This document shows, piece after piece, positions 52,377 to 62,300 of a stretch of DNA of 64,000 nucleotides (within the stretch, counting starts at the first letter, position 1; every line of letters starts with the position of its first letter). The stretch is taken from assembly GCF_023111095.1 (NCBI RefSeq), contig NZ_JALGYW010000019.1, forward strand, positions 18,053-82,052, read 5' to 3'. The DNA is from Maribellus sp. YY47 (lineage in GTDB: Bacteria > Bacteroidota > Bacteroidia > Bacteroidales > Prolixibacteraceae). Below the pieces are notes generated by a model. That model was not told the origin of the DNA, searched no databases, and worked only from the letters and a program-made list of their open reading frames with translations. The translations under genes were made by a program, and so were the position numbers.

Positions 52377-52432
52377 TGTTAATTATTGAAAGGCCGAAGC
52401 CGGAAGCCCGATATTCGTCCTTATTATAAGAA

Positions 52433-53518
52433 TTAAATAGCTGCTTCTTTAAGCTTCTCGGCGTTCTCTTCAAACATCAGTTTTTCGATGATCTCGTCGA
52501 TTTCGCCGCCAATAATCGCCTGCAGGTTATACAATGTCAGGTTAATACGGTGATCGGTAACACGTCCCTGCGGCCAGTTGTAGGTACGGATTTTAGCCGA
52601 ACGGTCGCCGGTAGAAACCATGGTTTTACGTTTCGACGAAATTTCATCGATGTATTTCTGGTATTCCATGTTGTAAATTCGGGTACGCAGTTCGGTCATC
52701 GCTTTGGCTAAGTTTTTCAGCTGCGACTTCTCGTCCTGACAAGTCACCACAATTCCGGTTGGCATGTGTGTTAAACGAATGGCCGAATAAGTAGTGTTCA
52801 CCGACTGTCCACCCGGACCGGAAGAACAGTAGGTATCTTTTCGGATATCCGATTCTTTCAGTTCCACGTCAAACTCTTCGGCTTCGGGCAAAACTGCCAC
52901 GGTTGCTGCCGATGTATGTACCCTTCCCTGCGTTTCGGTTTGCGGAACACGTTGTACGCGGTGTACGCCCGATTCGTACTTCAGGATGCCGTAAACACCT
53001 TCACCGGTAACTTTGGCCACAATTTCCTTGTAACCACCCGCAGTTCCTTCGTTGGCATTGGTAACTTCCAGACGCCAGCCTTTTTTCTCGCAGTATTTCG
53101 AATACATACGGAAAAGGTCGCCGGCAAAAATACTGGCTTCGTCGCCGCCGGTTCCTGCGCGAATTTCAAGAATTGCGTTCTTCCCATCTTCCGGATCGGC
53201 CGGAACCAGCAAGAATTTCACTTCCCGTTCAACTTTTGGCAGCAGTTCTTCCGACGCATCAATTTCTTCACGTGCCATGGCACGCATATCCTCATCGCTC
53301 TCCTCTGCCAACATTTCCTTCCCGGTTTCGATATTATCTACCAGGTTCTTATATTCCTGAAACTTGCCCACCAGCTTTTGCAGGTTTTTGTATTCCTGAT
53401 TCAGCTTCACATAACGCTTCATATCCGCCATAACAGCCGGATCGGTGATCTGCTGCTCTACCTCTTCGTAGCGATGCTTGATCGACTCAAATTTTTCAAG
53501 TAATTCGTATTGTGCCAT
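52433..53518 (-). CDS. prfA: Peptide chain release factor 1
   Basis: 361 residues. The GGQ tripeptide that triggers peptidyl-tRNA hydrolysis is in SSGPGGQSVNTTYSAIRLTH. Domain 2 carries the stop-codon recognition region near QRVPQTETQGRVHTSAATVA. The N-terminal coiled coil is MAQYELLEKFESIKHRYEEV. The absence of an RF2-type SPF motif and the overall sequence identify RF1 (UAA/UAG). Confidence 0.96.
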   Translation of the reverse strand: MAQYELLEKFESIKHRYEEVEQQITDPAVMADMKRYVKLNQEYKNLQKLVGKFQEYKNLVDNIETGKEMLAEESDEDMRAMAREEIDASEELLPKVEREVKFLLVPADPEDGKNAILEIRAGTGGDEASIFAGDLFRMYSKYCEKKGWRLEVTNANEGTAGGYKEIVAKVTGEGVYGILKYESGVHRVQRVPQTETQGRVHTSAATVAVLPEAEEFDVELKESDIRKDTYCSSGPGGQSVNTTYSAIRLTHMPTGIVVTCQDEKSQLKNLAKAMTELRTRIYNMEYQKYIDEISSKRKTMVSTGDRSAKIRTYNWPQGRVTDHRINLTLYNLQAIIGGEIDEIIEKLMFEENAEKLKEAAI

Positions 53519-53581
53519 TTTCTATTCCTTTCTTATGCTGTGTATCTCCGGTTAATGATCGCTTGTTTGCCCTGAACTGAA

Positions 53582-54751
53582 TCAGTACACAAACTCTCCC
53601 TTTTCTGACCGGATCGTTAACTTTTTCCCTTCAAAAGATTCAACTCTTCCAATAATCTGTGCATCGATGTTGAACGATTCAGAAATTTTAATGATCTCCT
53701 GTGCCACATCTTCATCACAGTATATTTCAAAACGGTGCCCCATGTTAAACACCTTGTACATTTCTTTCCAGTCGGTTCCCGATTGTTCGTGAATCAGTTT
53801 AAACAGCGGAGGAACCAAAAACATGTTGTCTTTTATGACATGAACATTATCGACAAAATGCAGCACTTTGGTTTGTGCACCACCCGAGCAATGGATCATT
53901 CCTGATATCTTGCCACGATACTGATCGAGCACTTTTTTAACTACGGGAGCGTAAGTTCTCGTTGGCGACAGTACTAGTTTACCGGCATCAATATCCAGGT
54001 TCTCAACGGCATCAGTCAGCTTTTTGCCGCCCGAATACACCAGTTCTTCCGGCACCTGCGGATCGAAACTTTCGGGATATTTTTCCGCCAGGTATTTTGA
54101 AAATACATCGTGACGGGCCGAGGTCAATCCGTTGCTTCCCATTCCCCCGTTGTATTCGGTTTCGTAGGTTGCCTGACCCGACGAAGAAAGCCCTACTATT
54201 ACGTTTCCGGCTTTGATACGGTCGGCAGAAACCACGTCTGCTCTTTTCATGCGGCAGGTTACGGTTGAATCAACGATGATGGTACGCACCAAATCGCCTA
54301 CATCAGCCGTTTCTCCACCGGTGGAATGAATGCTAACGCCCATCTCGCGCAAAGTGGCGAGCAATTCTTCGGTTCCGTTGATGATGGCTGCAATAACCTC
54401 TCCCGGAATATTGTTTTTGTTTCGTCCAATGGTAGATGAAACCAAAATATTATCGGTGGCTCCCACGCACAAAAGATCGTCTACGTTCATGATCAGTGCA
54501 TCCTGTGCAATACCTTTCCAAACCGAAAGGTCGCCGGTTTCTTTCCAGTACATGTAGGCCAGCGCCGATTTTGTGCCGGCTCCGTCGGCATGCATAATGT
54601 TACACCACTCGGGGTCTCCGCCCAAAATATCGGGAACGATCTTGCAAAAAGCCTTAGGAAATACTCCCTTATCTACATTCCTTATTGCTTCGTGTACATC
54701 TTCCTTCGAGGCTGAAACTCCCCTTGCACTGTATCTTGATTCCGTTACCAT
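53582..54751 (-). CDS. purM: Phosphoribosylformylglycinamidine cyclo-ligase-like PurM
   Basis: 389 residues; the AIR synthase step of purine synthesis. The N-terminal glycine/serine-rich start (RYSARGVSASKEDVHEA), the metal/ATP site ADGAGTKSALAYMYWKE, NVDDLLCVGATD, and GGETADVGDLVRTIIVD are family hallmarks. It is slightly longer and divergent from the E. coli enzyme, as usual in Bacteroidota. The neighbouring nucleotide gene pyrF supports the assignment. Confidence 0.9.
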   Translation of the reverse strand: MVTESRYSARGVSASKEDVHEAIRNVDKGVFPKAFCKIVPDILGGDPEWCNIMHADGAGTKSALAYMYWKETGDLSVWKGIAQDALIMNVDDLLCVGATDNILVSSTIGRNKNNIPGEVIAAIINGTEELLATLREMGVSIHSTGGETADVGDLVRTIIVDSTVTCRMKRADVVSADRIKAGNVIVGLSSSGQATYETEYNGGMGSNGLTSARHDVFSKYLAEKYPESFDPQVPEELVYSGGKKLTDAVENLDIDAGKLVLSPTRTYAPVVKKVLDQYRGKISGMIHCSGGAQTKVLHFVDNVHVIKDNMFLVPPLFKLIHEQSGTDWKEMYKVFNMGHRFEIYCDEDVAQEIIKISESFNIDAQIIGRVESFEGKKLTIRSEKGEFVY

Positions 54752-54840
54752 CTATCCTCAAATTTTTGTGGCTACAAAATTAGCAAAACTTTGCTCATTT
54801 CAGGAAATTAGCCTGGCATTGCCCTCATCTTTAATGTAAC

Positions 54841-54872
54841 AAAAAAGGGAAGCCTCATCTGAAGCTTTCCCC
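54841..54872 (-). terminator. Terminator of the acyl-CoA ligase gene
   Basis: On the minus strand, GGGGAAAGCTTCAG and a matching GAGGCTTCCC form a stem, followed by TTTTTTG. It lies 20 bp downstream of the ligase stop. Confidence 0.8.
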
Positions 54873-54891
54873 TGAAAAATATCAATTTATC

Positions 54892-56553
54892 TTAGACGTA
54901 TAAAAATCTCTTGATTTTTCGGGTGGGAGTACGTTCAAACGGAATAGGCTGCAAGACCACCTGATTAATCCGCGAAAATTTGTTGACTTCCATATTCACC
55001 TTCTTCTGGATTTCCTGTAAAATCTCCTCTGATTTAACCGCAATATATTGCTTGGCTTCCAGTTTCATAAGTTTCAGGTTTTCCTCCACTTCTTCCATGT
55101 TCAGGTGAATCATGGCCACGAGCTTTCCTTTCTTCTCAACCACCAGCGATTCGAGCACAAATCGCATTTTGTTGATGACCGACTCTATTTCTTCGGGGTA
55201 GATGTTTTCACCGCTGGCTCCCACGATCATGGTTTTGATACGGCCTTTTACATACAATTTGTTTTTAATGAACACCCCGCGGTCGCCGGTACGAAACCAG
55301 CCATCTTCAGTAAAAACTTCTTCAGTGATCTCGGGCGCTTTGTAATACCCTTTCATCACGTTTTCACCTTTAGCCTGGATTTCACCCTCTCCGGTTTTCG
55401 GATCAGCATCGGCAATACGAAGGGTCACACCTTCCATGGCAATACCGGTAGAACCAACGCGGGTATTTTTCCCCACAGCGCCTGCCAGCAATGGAGCTGT
55501 TTCGGTTAAACCGTAACCAATTGCGTATGGAAATCCGCCTTCTTTCAGAAAACGTTCTACCGTGCTGTCGAGTTTTGCTCCGCCAATTCCAAAGAAATGT
55601 ACACAACCACCAAAAGTCTCCATCAGCTTTTTTGCGGCCACCTTGTGTAATAGAATCCGGGTGGGAGCAAAAGTGCTCAGGAAACGCATCAGCGCATTTT
55701 TCTCGAAAGTAGGCTGTATCTTTGACCGGTACACTTTTTCAATAATTAAAGGCACCGACAGCATTATTGTTGGCCTAACTATTTTCAGTGCCGGCAATAA
55801 AACCGGAGGTACCGGTGGTTTGCGCAAATAATGCACCGAGGCGCCATACATCATGGGCAGCAAAAAGCCTACGGTATTTTCGAGCGTATGCGATAGCGGC
55901 AAAATAGAAAGAAACCGGTCGTGCTCTTCTATTTTTTGCAACGTGCGGCTTTGGCGGGCTGTCCACGCCAGGTTCTTATGCGTCAGCATTACCCCTTTCG
56001 ATTTGCCTGTAGTTCCTGAAGTATAAATCAGCGATGCCAGATCTTCTTCCTCAACCTCCACCGGAACAAAATCTTTTTTAGTAACCGGAACAGATGATGC
56101 GAGTAATTTCAGATGACTTGCCGGAGTTTTCTTTGGAATAATAGCAAAGCGCTCCATCAGAATCATACATTCGAGCAAGTCAGTCGTTTTCTCACTTAAA
56201 CCCGAGTACAAACCTTCGGAAACAAACATGGCTTTCGATTCGGAATGTTCGAGTATAGCATGTATTTCGTTGCTGTGAAAATCGGGTAAAATTGGAACTG
56301 CAACAGCTCCAATCAATGAAATGGCAAAAAAAGCTTTCCCCCAGTTGGGCATGTTGGCAGCTAAAACCGCAACTTTATCGCCCCGCCCAATGCCAAGCTC
56401 CAATAACATTTCTGCAATGCGCTCCACTTCTTCGCCCATTTCGGCGTAGGTGTAATTTTCTTCGCCGGCAAACACAATGGACGTTCTATCTGCATAGTTT
56501 TCTACCGAATTGTAAAACAGTGCCGGTAGAGTAAGTCTTTTATTATACATCAT
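54892..56553 (-). CDS. AMP-forming long-chain acyl-CoA ligase family protein
   Basis: 553 residues. The AMP-binding signature is YTSGTTGKSKGVMLTHKNLA, with GYGLTETAPLLAG, the GWFRTGDRG hinge region and a C-terminal Lys in TRKIKRFLYV. It activates a carboxylic acid, probably a fatty acid, as acyl-AMP and then as a CoA thioester. It starts MMYNKRLTLPALFYNSVENY with no signal peptide. Chain-length preference cannot be inferred. It is a single gene after a ~220-bp intergenic region divergent from the HD gene. Confidence 0.9.
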   Translation of the reverse strand: MMYNKRLTLPALFYNSVENYADRTSIVFAGEENYTYAEMGEEVERIAEMLLELGIGRGDKVAVLAANMPNWGKAFFAISLIGAVAVPILPDFHSNEIHAILEHSESKAMFVSEGLYSGLSEKTTDLLECMILMERFAIIPKKTPASHLKLLASSVPVTKKDFVPVEVEEEDLASLIYTSGTTGKSKGVMLTHKNLAWTARQSRTLQKIEEHDRFLSILPLSHTLENTVGFLLPMMYGASVHYLRKPPVPPVLLPALKIVRPTIMLSVPLIIEKVYRSKIQPTFEKNALMRFLSTFAPTRILLHKVAAKKLMETFGGCVHFFGIGGAKLDSTVERFLKEGGFPYAIGYGLTETAPLLAGAVGKNTRVGSTGIAMEGVTLRIADADPKTGEGEIQAKGENVMKGYYKAPEITEEVFTEDGWFRTGDRGVFIKNKLYVKGRIKTMIVGASGENIYPEEIESVINKMRFVLESLVVEKKGKLVAMIHLNMEEVEENLKLMKLEAKQYIAVKSEEILQEIQKKVNMEVNKFSRINQVVLQPIPFERTPTRKIKRFLYV

Positions 56554-56776
56554 TACGATAGTCCCTTATCTGTTCAACTTAAATCAACTGAATCATTTAA
56601 GTCCTTAAAACGAGGCAAAAATAGTAAAAAAGCGATTTATCCAACAGTGACTCATATTCCATTCAAATCGACCCATGCAATTATCAGCTAATTATCAGCT
56701 CGTTAACTATTTTACATCTCGTAGATTAACATTTTTTTGCTTTTAAAACCTACCTTCGAAGCGTTAATTTTGAATT

Positions 56777-57433
56777 ATGAATTCGAATATTCAAGAAAAA
56801 GAAGTAATCAAACGCACTGAAGCCCATGTTAAACAGTTATTTGACGGCGAAGGATCGGGGCACGACTGGTGGCACATTTATCGTGTCCGGAACCTGGCTT
56901 TGAAAATTTCAGAAAAAGAAGGCGGTGACCTGTTCATCATTGAAATGGCCGCTTTGTTACACGATCTGGATGACTGGAAATTAAAAACCGAAAAAGAAGC
57001 ATCGCGCACCGAAGCGTGGCTTCATCAGGTGCAGGTTGACAACGATCAACAAGAAAGGATATTACAGGTTATTTCTGAAGTATCGTTCAAAGGAGCTGAA
57101 GTAGAAACACTCGCTACCACTACAGAAGCCAAAATCGTTCAGGATGCCGACCGCCTGGATGCCATCGGAGCCATTGGAATTGCACGTACATTTGCTTACG
57201 GCGGGAACAAGGGGCGCTCAATGTACGATCCCGAAACTCCTCCGGTTATGCACAACAATTTTGAAGCCTACAAAAAGAACAACGGACCCACCATCAACCA
57301 TTTTTACGAAAAACTTCTGCTTTTAAAAGACCGCCTTAATACGGTAACAGCAATCGAAATGGCTGAAAAAAGACACACCTATATGGAAACTTTTTTAGCC
57401 CGTTTTTGTGCTGAATGGGACGGAGAAATTTAA
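56777..57433 (+). CDS. HD-domain phosphohydrolase
   Basis: 218 residues. The HD set is H33 in HDWWHIYRVRNLALKI, H62-D63 in AALLHDLDDWK and a distal Asp in VQDADRLDAIGAIGIARTFA. It is the stand-alone HD type often annotated as predicted hydrolase (YedJ/PgpH-unrelated); members cleave nucleotides or phosphate esters with two metals. TAATTTTG just before the ATG resembles a -7 promoter element. The VOC gene follows at 65 bp. Confidence 0.9.
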   Translation: MNSNIQEKEVIKRTEAHVKQLFDGEGSGHDWWHIYRVRNLALKISEKEGGDLFIIEMAALLHDLDDWKLKTEKEASRTEAWLHQVQVDNDQQERILQVISEVSFKGAEVETLATTTEAKIVQDADRLDAIGAIGIARTFAYGGNKGRSMYDPETPPVMHNNFEAYKKNNGPTINHFYEKLLLLKDRLNTVTAIEMAEKRHTYMETFLARFCAEWDGEI

Positions 57434-57498
57434 TTCAGACCCCTCTGTTTTATCCAGAAAACGTTTTGTATTTTTAATAGATCAAAAAAAGCAAAGCC

Positions 57499-57888
57499 AT
57501 GCGTATTGAACATATAGCAATCTGGACCAACAACCTGGAAGGTCTCCGAAATTTTTACATGCATTATTTCGATGCATCTTCGTCAGAGATTTACCACAAC
57601 CATTCGAAAGAATTCCGTTCTTATTTTCTTTCGTTTTACGGTGACTGCCGTCTGGAGCTAATGGAAATGCCGGGAATTCCAAAATCAAAAGATGATGCGA
57701 TAAAGCAATTTACCGGACTAATTCACTTTGCGGTTAGTGTTGGATCAAAAACCAAAGTTGATTTATTAACCGAAACTCTTCGCAAAGACGGATTCAGGGT
57801 GTTGAAAGAACCGCACTTCACGGGTGATGGTTATTACGAAAGTGTTATTCTGGATCCCGATGGAAACCGGGTGGAAATTACGGGCTAG
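57499..57888 (+). CDS. VOC family protein (glyoxalase/dioxygenase fold)
   Basis: 129 residues with two beta-alpha-beta-beta-beta modules: MRIEHIAIWTNNLEGLRNFY and the second around LIHFAVSVGSKTKVDLLTET. Possible metal ligands are H5, E in RLELMEM, H in IHFAVSV and the final E in GNRVEITG, the pattern of glyoxalase I-like enzymes. The substrate is unknown. Probably cotranscribed with the HD gene. Confidence 0.88.
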   Translation: MRIEHIAIWTNNLEGLRNFYMHYFDASSSEIYHNHSKEFRSYFLSFYGDCRLELMEMPGIPKSKDDAIKQFTGLIHFAVSVGSKTKVDLLTETLRKDGFRVLKEPHFTGDGYYESVILDPDGNRVEITG

Positions 57889-57937
57889 CAAAAGCGCTCA
57901 ATTACTTTACGCAAACAAGAATTGACATTCAATCTCT

Positions 57938-58279
57938 TTAGTTGATCTCATCGCCACACTCCCATAATTTTATGGGGCGATGCTTGTTTTGCTCATAATC
58001 AGCGGGATCGAGAAATTCTCCCCAAACCACCTTGTCGCCGTTGGAGCGGTACACCTCACAGTTACTGCACGACCAATAACCACAGTACAGATGATAGTAA
58101 TATTGCTCGTTGTAAGTCCATCGTTGCAGGATACATCCATTACATTCACCTGATTCCTGAAGTTCAGTCAAGCGCACTTTCATCCAAGCCGGAATTATAA
58201 CTTCTTCGGTTTCACGTTCCTCACAGTTAATCAGAAAAAAAGCCAAAACCGAAAGGATAATTACGATTCTCCACTTCAT
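57938..58279 (-). CDS. Cys-rich lipoprotein at the end of the fimbria-like operon
   Basis: 113 residues from MKWRIVIILSVLAFFLINC, with lipobox FLINC. The mature part is rich in cysteine and aromatic residues (GECNGCILQRWTYNEQYYYH, LYCGYWSCSNCEVYRSNGDK). ATG at 58279 follows the TGA of the upstream beta-rich protein by two bases, so the genes are coupled. Function is unknown; it may anchor or assist the assembly encoded upstream, or may just be the last operon member. Confidence 0.72.
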   Translation of the reverse strand: MKWRIVIILSVLAFFLINCEERETEEVIIPAWMKVRLTELQESGECNGCILQRWTYNEQYYYHLYCGYWSCSNCEVYRSNGDKVVWGEFLDPADYEQNKHRPIKLWECGDEIN

Positions 58280-58281
58280 TT

Positions 58282-58773
58282 TCAATTGTCGTAAATCGTT
58301 AATAAAACATTCGTTTCAAAATCCTGCGCTCCCAGCGTAACCGAGAGTCCGGACAACCTCAACTGAACAGGAATATCAGTAACTAAACCACGTCCGCTAA
58401 AAAAAAACGTTGACGTGTTGTTAACTACCTGGTAACTGCTTCCTCCGGAAATCTGATTATTTTTATCGCCATACCCTTGTCCGGTTCGTACAATTTCTAA
58501 CTGAACAATATCATTCCAGACTAAATCTTCTTTCACCACCTCAATTTTCCATTTTTGGTTAGGATTATTTTTTTTATCCCAATTGTCGTCGGAATTAACA
58601 GAAACAAATACCGATGACTCACTTTCAAGGGTAGCGGCAAAATCTTCACCGGCTTCTGAAATTGTAAAGTTTGCACCGTCGAAGGAAACCTCTCCATCTA
58701 CTGTCACCGTCATTGGTTGGGCGTTAACGAGTAATCCCAAAAACAAAAAAGCCAATGCCAAAGTATATTTCAT
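58282..58773 (-). CDS. Small beta-rich secreted protein (subunit-like C)
   Basis: 163 residues with a signal peptide (MKYTLALAFLFLGLLVNAQ). The mature part is beta-strand rich (TVTVDGEVSFDGANFTISEA, DIPVQLRLSGLSVTLGAQDF) and ends ETNVLLTIYDN. That end matches the final strand of the two larger subunit-like proteins (FTVMYTITDN, VNVVYTLTDDN). It is translated right after the 58780-59340 gene with a 6-bp gap. I read it as a further small subunit or tip protein; this is inference. Confidence 0.68.
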   Translation of the reverse strand: MKYTLALAFLFLGLLVNAQPMTVTVDGEVSFDGANFTISEAGEDFAATLESESSVFVSVNSDDNWDKKNNPNQKWKIEVVKEDLVWNDIVQLEIVRTGQGYGDKNNQISGGSSYQVVNNTSTFFFSGRGLVTDIPVQLRLSGLSVTLGAQDFETNVLLTIYDN

Positions 58774-58779
58774 ACTCAA

Positions 58780-59340
58780 TTAATTATCAGTTATGGTATA
58801 CATTACGGTGAACACCTGCTCTCCGATCGATTTAATCTGCTCAAAATCTGAAATCTCGAGAAAATATTGTATTTCATGTCCCTTGCCTATCCCATCTCCG
58901 GTAAAGCAACTCCCGATCCCCGAAATAACCGGATGTGGCTGACTGGTAATCTGAACCTTTCCAACCGGACTTCCCTGGTTCTCGCTGCCAAATGCCGAAG
59001 CAACCGACGCTTGAATATACAGCGAAATACCATCAGGAATACTTCCTTCTGAAATTTGTGCGTTGATTGAACGACGGCTTCCATTCTTAAGAATTGCTGA
59101 GGTATAGTTGATCCAAACGGTTTCGTTCGAGACATGTTCCACCACCGGTTCTCCACCGGCAACACCTGGTGCAGCAATAGCAAACTCAACGTTTCCAAGA
59201 TCGGGTTCAATATCCACTAACGCAATCTCCGGTAACGAAAACCGTACATTCACATAACCGCTATTCCATTGCGCACTCGCCGACCATCCACCGATCAGCG
59301 TCACCCAAACAACCATCAGATATTTCATAACGTTCTTCAT
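58780..59340 (-). CDS. Pilin-like secreted subunit B
   Basis: 186 residues from MKNVMKYLMVVWVTLIGGWS (signal peptide ending SASAQ); a start at MKYLMVV is also possible. It is clearly homologous to the 63283-63846 protein: LPEIALVDI against IPNVALLSL, ETVWINYTS against VSVWLNYSS, GSIPDGISLYIQA against GKIPEGVVLKLKA, VISGIGSCFTGDGIGKGHEI against VISGIGSCYTGKGAHNGHLL, and a C-terminal FTVMYTITDN. The pattern recalls spore-coat-U/CsuA-type subunits with a conserved last strand, but overt similarity to a named family is not visible. Confidence 0.75.
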   Translation of the reverse strand: MKNVMKYLMVVWVTLIGGWSASAQWNSGYVNVRFSLPEIALVDIEPDLGNVEFAIAAPGVAGGEPVVEHVSNETVWINYTSAILKNGSRRSINAQISEGSIPDGISLYIQASVASAFGSENQGSPVGKVQITSQPHPVISGIGSCFTGDGIGKGHEIQYFLEISDFEQIKSIGEQVFTVMYTITDN

Positions 59341-59381
59341 TGATCTCATTTCAACGACCATTATTGGATTTGTGTGTAAAG

Positions 59382-62300
59382 CTAATCTTTACCATTTTCT
59401 CTGAAATCTATCAGATTAATCACCTTCCCATTTTTGATTATAACCACAAAAGGCGATTCATACTCTGTTTTTAATTTTTCCAATTCTTCTCTTGCCTCCT
59501 TCAGGGTTTTAAAACTGCCGATAAAATACTTGTGTAAGCTATCAATTTGTTTCTCGAAATAAAAAGATTGCCCTTTCAGAAACTTCGAGTCTTTTCGCAA
59601 CGCTTTACGAAATGCGCCAATCTGTACCGAATAAAACAAGTCCGGCTCAGAAGGTTCTTTGACTGTTCGTTTACTGATCACCACCGGCATCGATCCCTTT
59701 TCCACCGACAACGCGTTTCCGGAAGATTTAAAGATGATCTCCTTTTTCGAAGACTCCAGCACGATTTCAGCATACTTCTGATCCCCCGGTTCAAGATGAT
59801 AGGTATACGTTGACTGCTTTGGCTTATAACCCGCCGGAACCGTATTCCCGTAAATACGCAACTCTACCTCCCCGGGGCGAACCAGCGGAAATGAAAACCG
59901 GCCGTCGCTGTCGGTAGCTATGCGGAAGGTTTCAAAATCGGTTCTCAACTCCACCACAATATTGGCGGGTTTTACCGACTTGTCGTCCAATGCGGCCAAC
60001 TTATTCTGCCCCAACAGGAGTTGTCCGTTCAGTCGGGCTCCTTTCTGAATCTGAATGTTTACCACCGATTCGTCATTATCCAGCACCTCCAGCTCCAAAG
60101 GCATTGGAATACTTGGTATCTCATCCACATCCAGCCTTGCCCGGTCCACGATCAACAACTGCTTTCCGGGTGGAACCAACTTAAATTCGAACTCCCCGTT
60201 TTTATTCGTCACCGTGGTTTCATTCAGCATCCGCAGATAAACGCCTTCCACAGCATCTCCCTTTTGATTGCTGATTCGTCCAAGCACTTTGCCTGCTTTT
60301 ACAACCTGTTTTAACGGAATTCCCAATTTATACGAATACGTAGCTGAAACCGTAAACTCCGGATCGTCAACCTGATGCCTAAAAATCGTATAAAAACTCC
60401 GGAGCGCGATTTCGTGCTTACGCAGGAAGGAGTAATTCAGGTTGAACTGCATCAGGTTGCGGTTGCGGTAATAATCGTCGATATCGTACGCATTTTGCAA
60501 ATAAAAATTGGCCCGAAGATTTTTCGAGATCCGGCTGGTAGCTGCCATTCCCACCAATAAGCTTCGCTGGTCATCCGAAATGATACGGTTTATGTTCGAC
60601 CAGTTTCCAAAAACACGTACCGAATGCTGAGAATTAAAACGATAGGTTATATCTGCAGCAGCCCTGTAACTGCTTTGGTTTTCCTGTCCGGCATTTTCGA
60701 GGAAGTTGGTTGTTTCACCAATTTCGCCGTTCAAATAATAATATAGCTTTCTGAACCTGTGGCTGAATTGCAAATTCCAGGAATCAGTTTGATAATGAAA
60801 CTTCTCCTTAATCAAACGGTCTTCCCGCTCATATTGTCGCCAGTATACTTTCAGATTACTCCTTTCGCTTGTTTTATAACTGACAGCTCCCTGCAACGAC
60901 CGGGAATAGGGTGCCGTTACAAAAAAAGTATCCAGTTGCGCGTTTCTGAAATCTTCCCGTGCATTGGCATACAAACTTATCCGCTTCGATACGCGCACAC
61001 TCAATCCTGCAGAGTAAAACCGCGAATTGGTATAATAACCGGGGTAGTCCTTTCCCGTATCGTAATAAACTCCATTAAATTGAAAGATGGAAAACTGACT
61101 GTTCAGACCAGCACGAATAGCATTCGATTTTTTACTGAGAAACTGCCCGTGTGATAATTCGATTTCAACTGATGTCCGCTTAAAGGGATTTAGCAGCGAA
61201 GTAAAACTAAACAACTGAGCAGGATCATTTTCAAGTTGATATTTCTTTGACAAATAATACAATCCGATTTTATTATTTCGCTTAAAACTGAAATCGGTGA
61301 ATGCAGCCAATTCACTTTCAATCTCCTGATAAAAACGTGGCTGCAGGTATTTCATCCCCACTCCCCATCCGTTGTTCAGCGTTAGTTTGCTCTCCACTCC
61401 CCGCCCATACCTGAACGACTCGGTAAGCGGCGTAAGCGAATAGGATTTATCTCCCAGAAACACTTCGAGGTTATCGTTCGAATAAGTCAGATAATACTGG
61501 TCGTACAACCCCAGAAAGCTCAGATCAGAATTGTCGGGCCAGCGGGCCATAAATCCCAACTGGTGTTTTCCTTCGGTATCCAGGGAGCCACTCCCCTCAA
61601 CCTGGTATTGCAAAACCGACTGATAGTCGTTATCCCGGTTAGTTGAAAGATAAGTGGCAGATGCCTTCACGGGAAACCGGAAGTATAAATCTTTACTGGC
61701 TTTTTTTGAGGGCAACACAACGGTGCTGGCATAAACGCTTTTCAAAACCCTTTCGTCGACCTGCGCCCTGACCGTAAACGACTCATCAACGCTTTGCACA
61801 GCCTCTTCTGATGTTGATTTTACAACCTGAACGCTCGCCGAAGCTCCCGGTTCCAATGAAAGGGTTGAAGTCCCTTTTACATCGCAATTATTTGTATTTA
61901 TAAAAACATTTTTCGACGTATTCCCCAGGTTTTGTATCCTGTATGATGCAGAAATCTCATCTCCCGCCGATACGTAAGTTGGTTTTTCGATCAACTCCAG
62001 TGTAATGTTCTCAATTTCCAAAACAGAGATATTCATGCTTGCTTCAGCCAATAACTGTTTCCCTTGCCTGTTTTTCAACTGAATTGAAACCGGATATTTA
62101 CCAACCCCAGTCTGTCCCTCAACTTTCAATGAAACAATACCCAGTTTTTTTTGTCCGGGTTCCACCATAAATTCGGTAATCTTCGTGATCAGATTCCACG
62201 AATCGGGAAAAGAAAAGGAAAGCTCCAGCTCTGCAACATCGGCAGATAAATTTTCGATCTGATAAGCCAGATTCACCACTTCTCCCGGACGAACAACAAG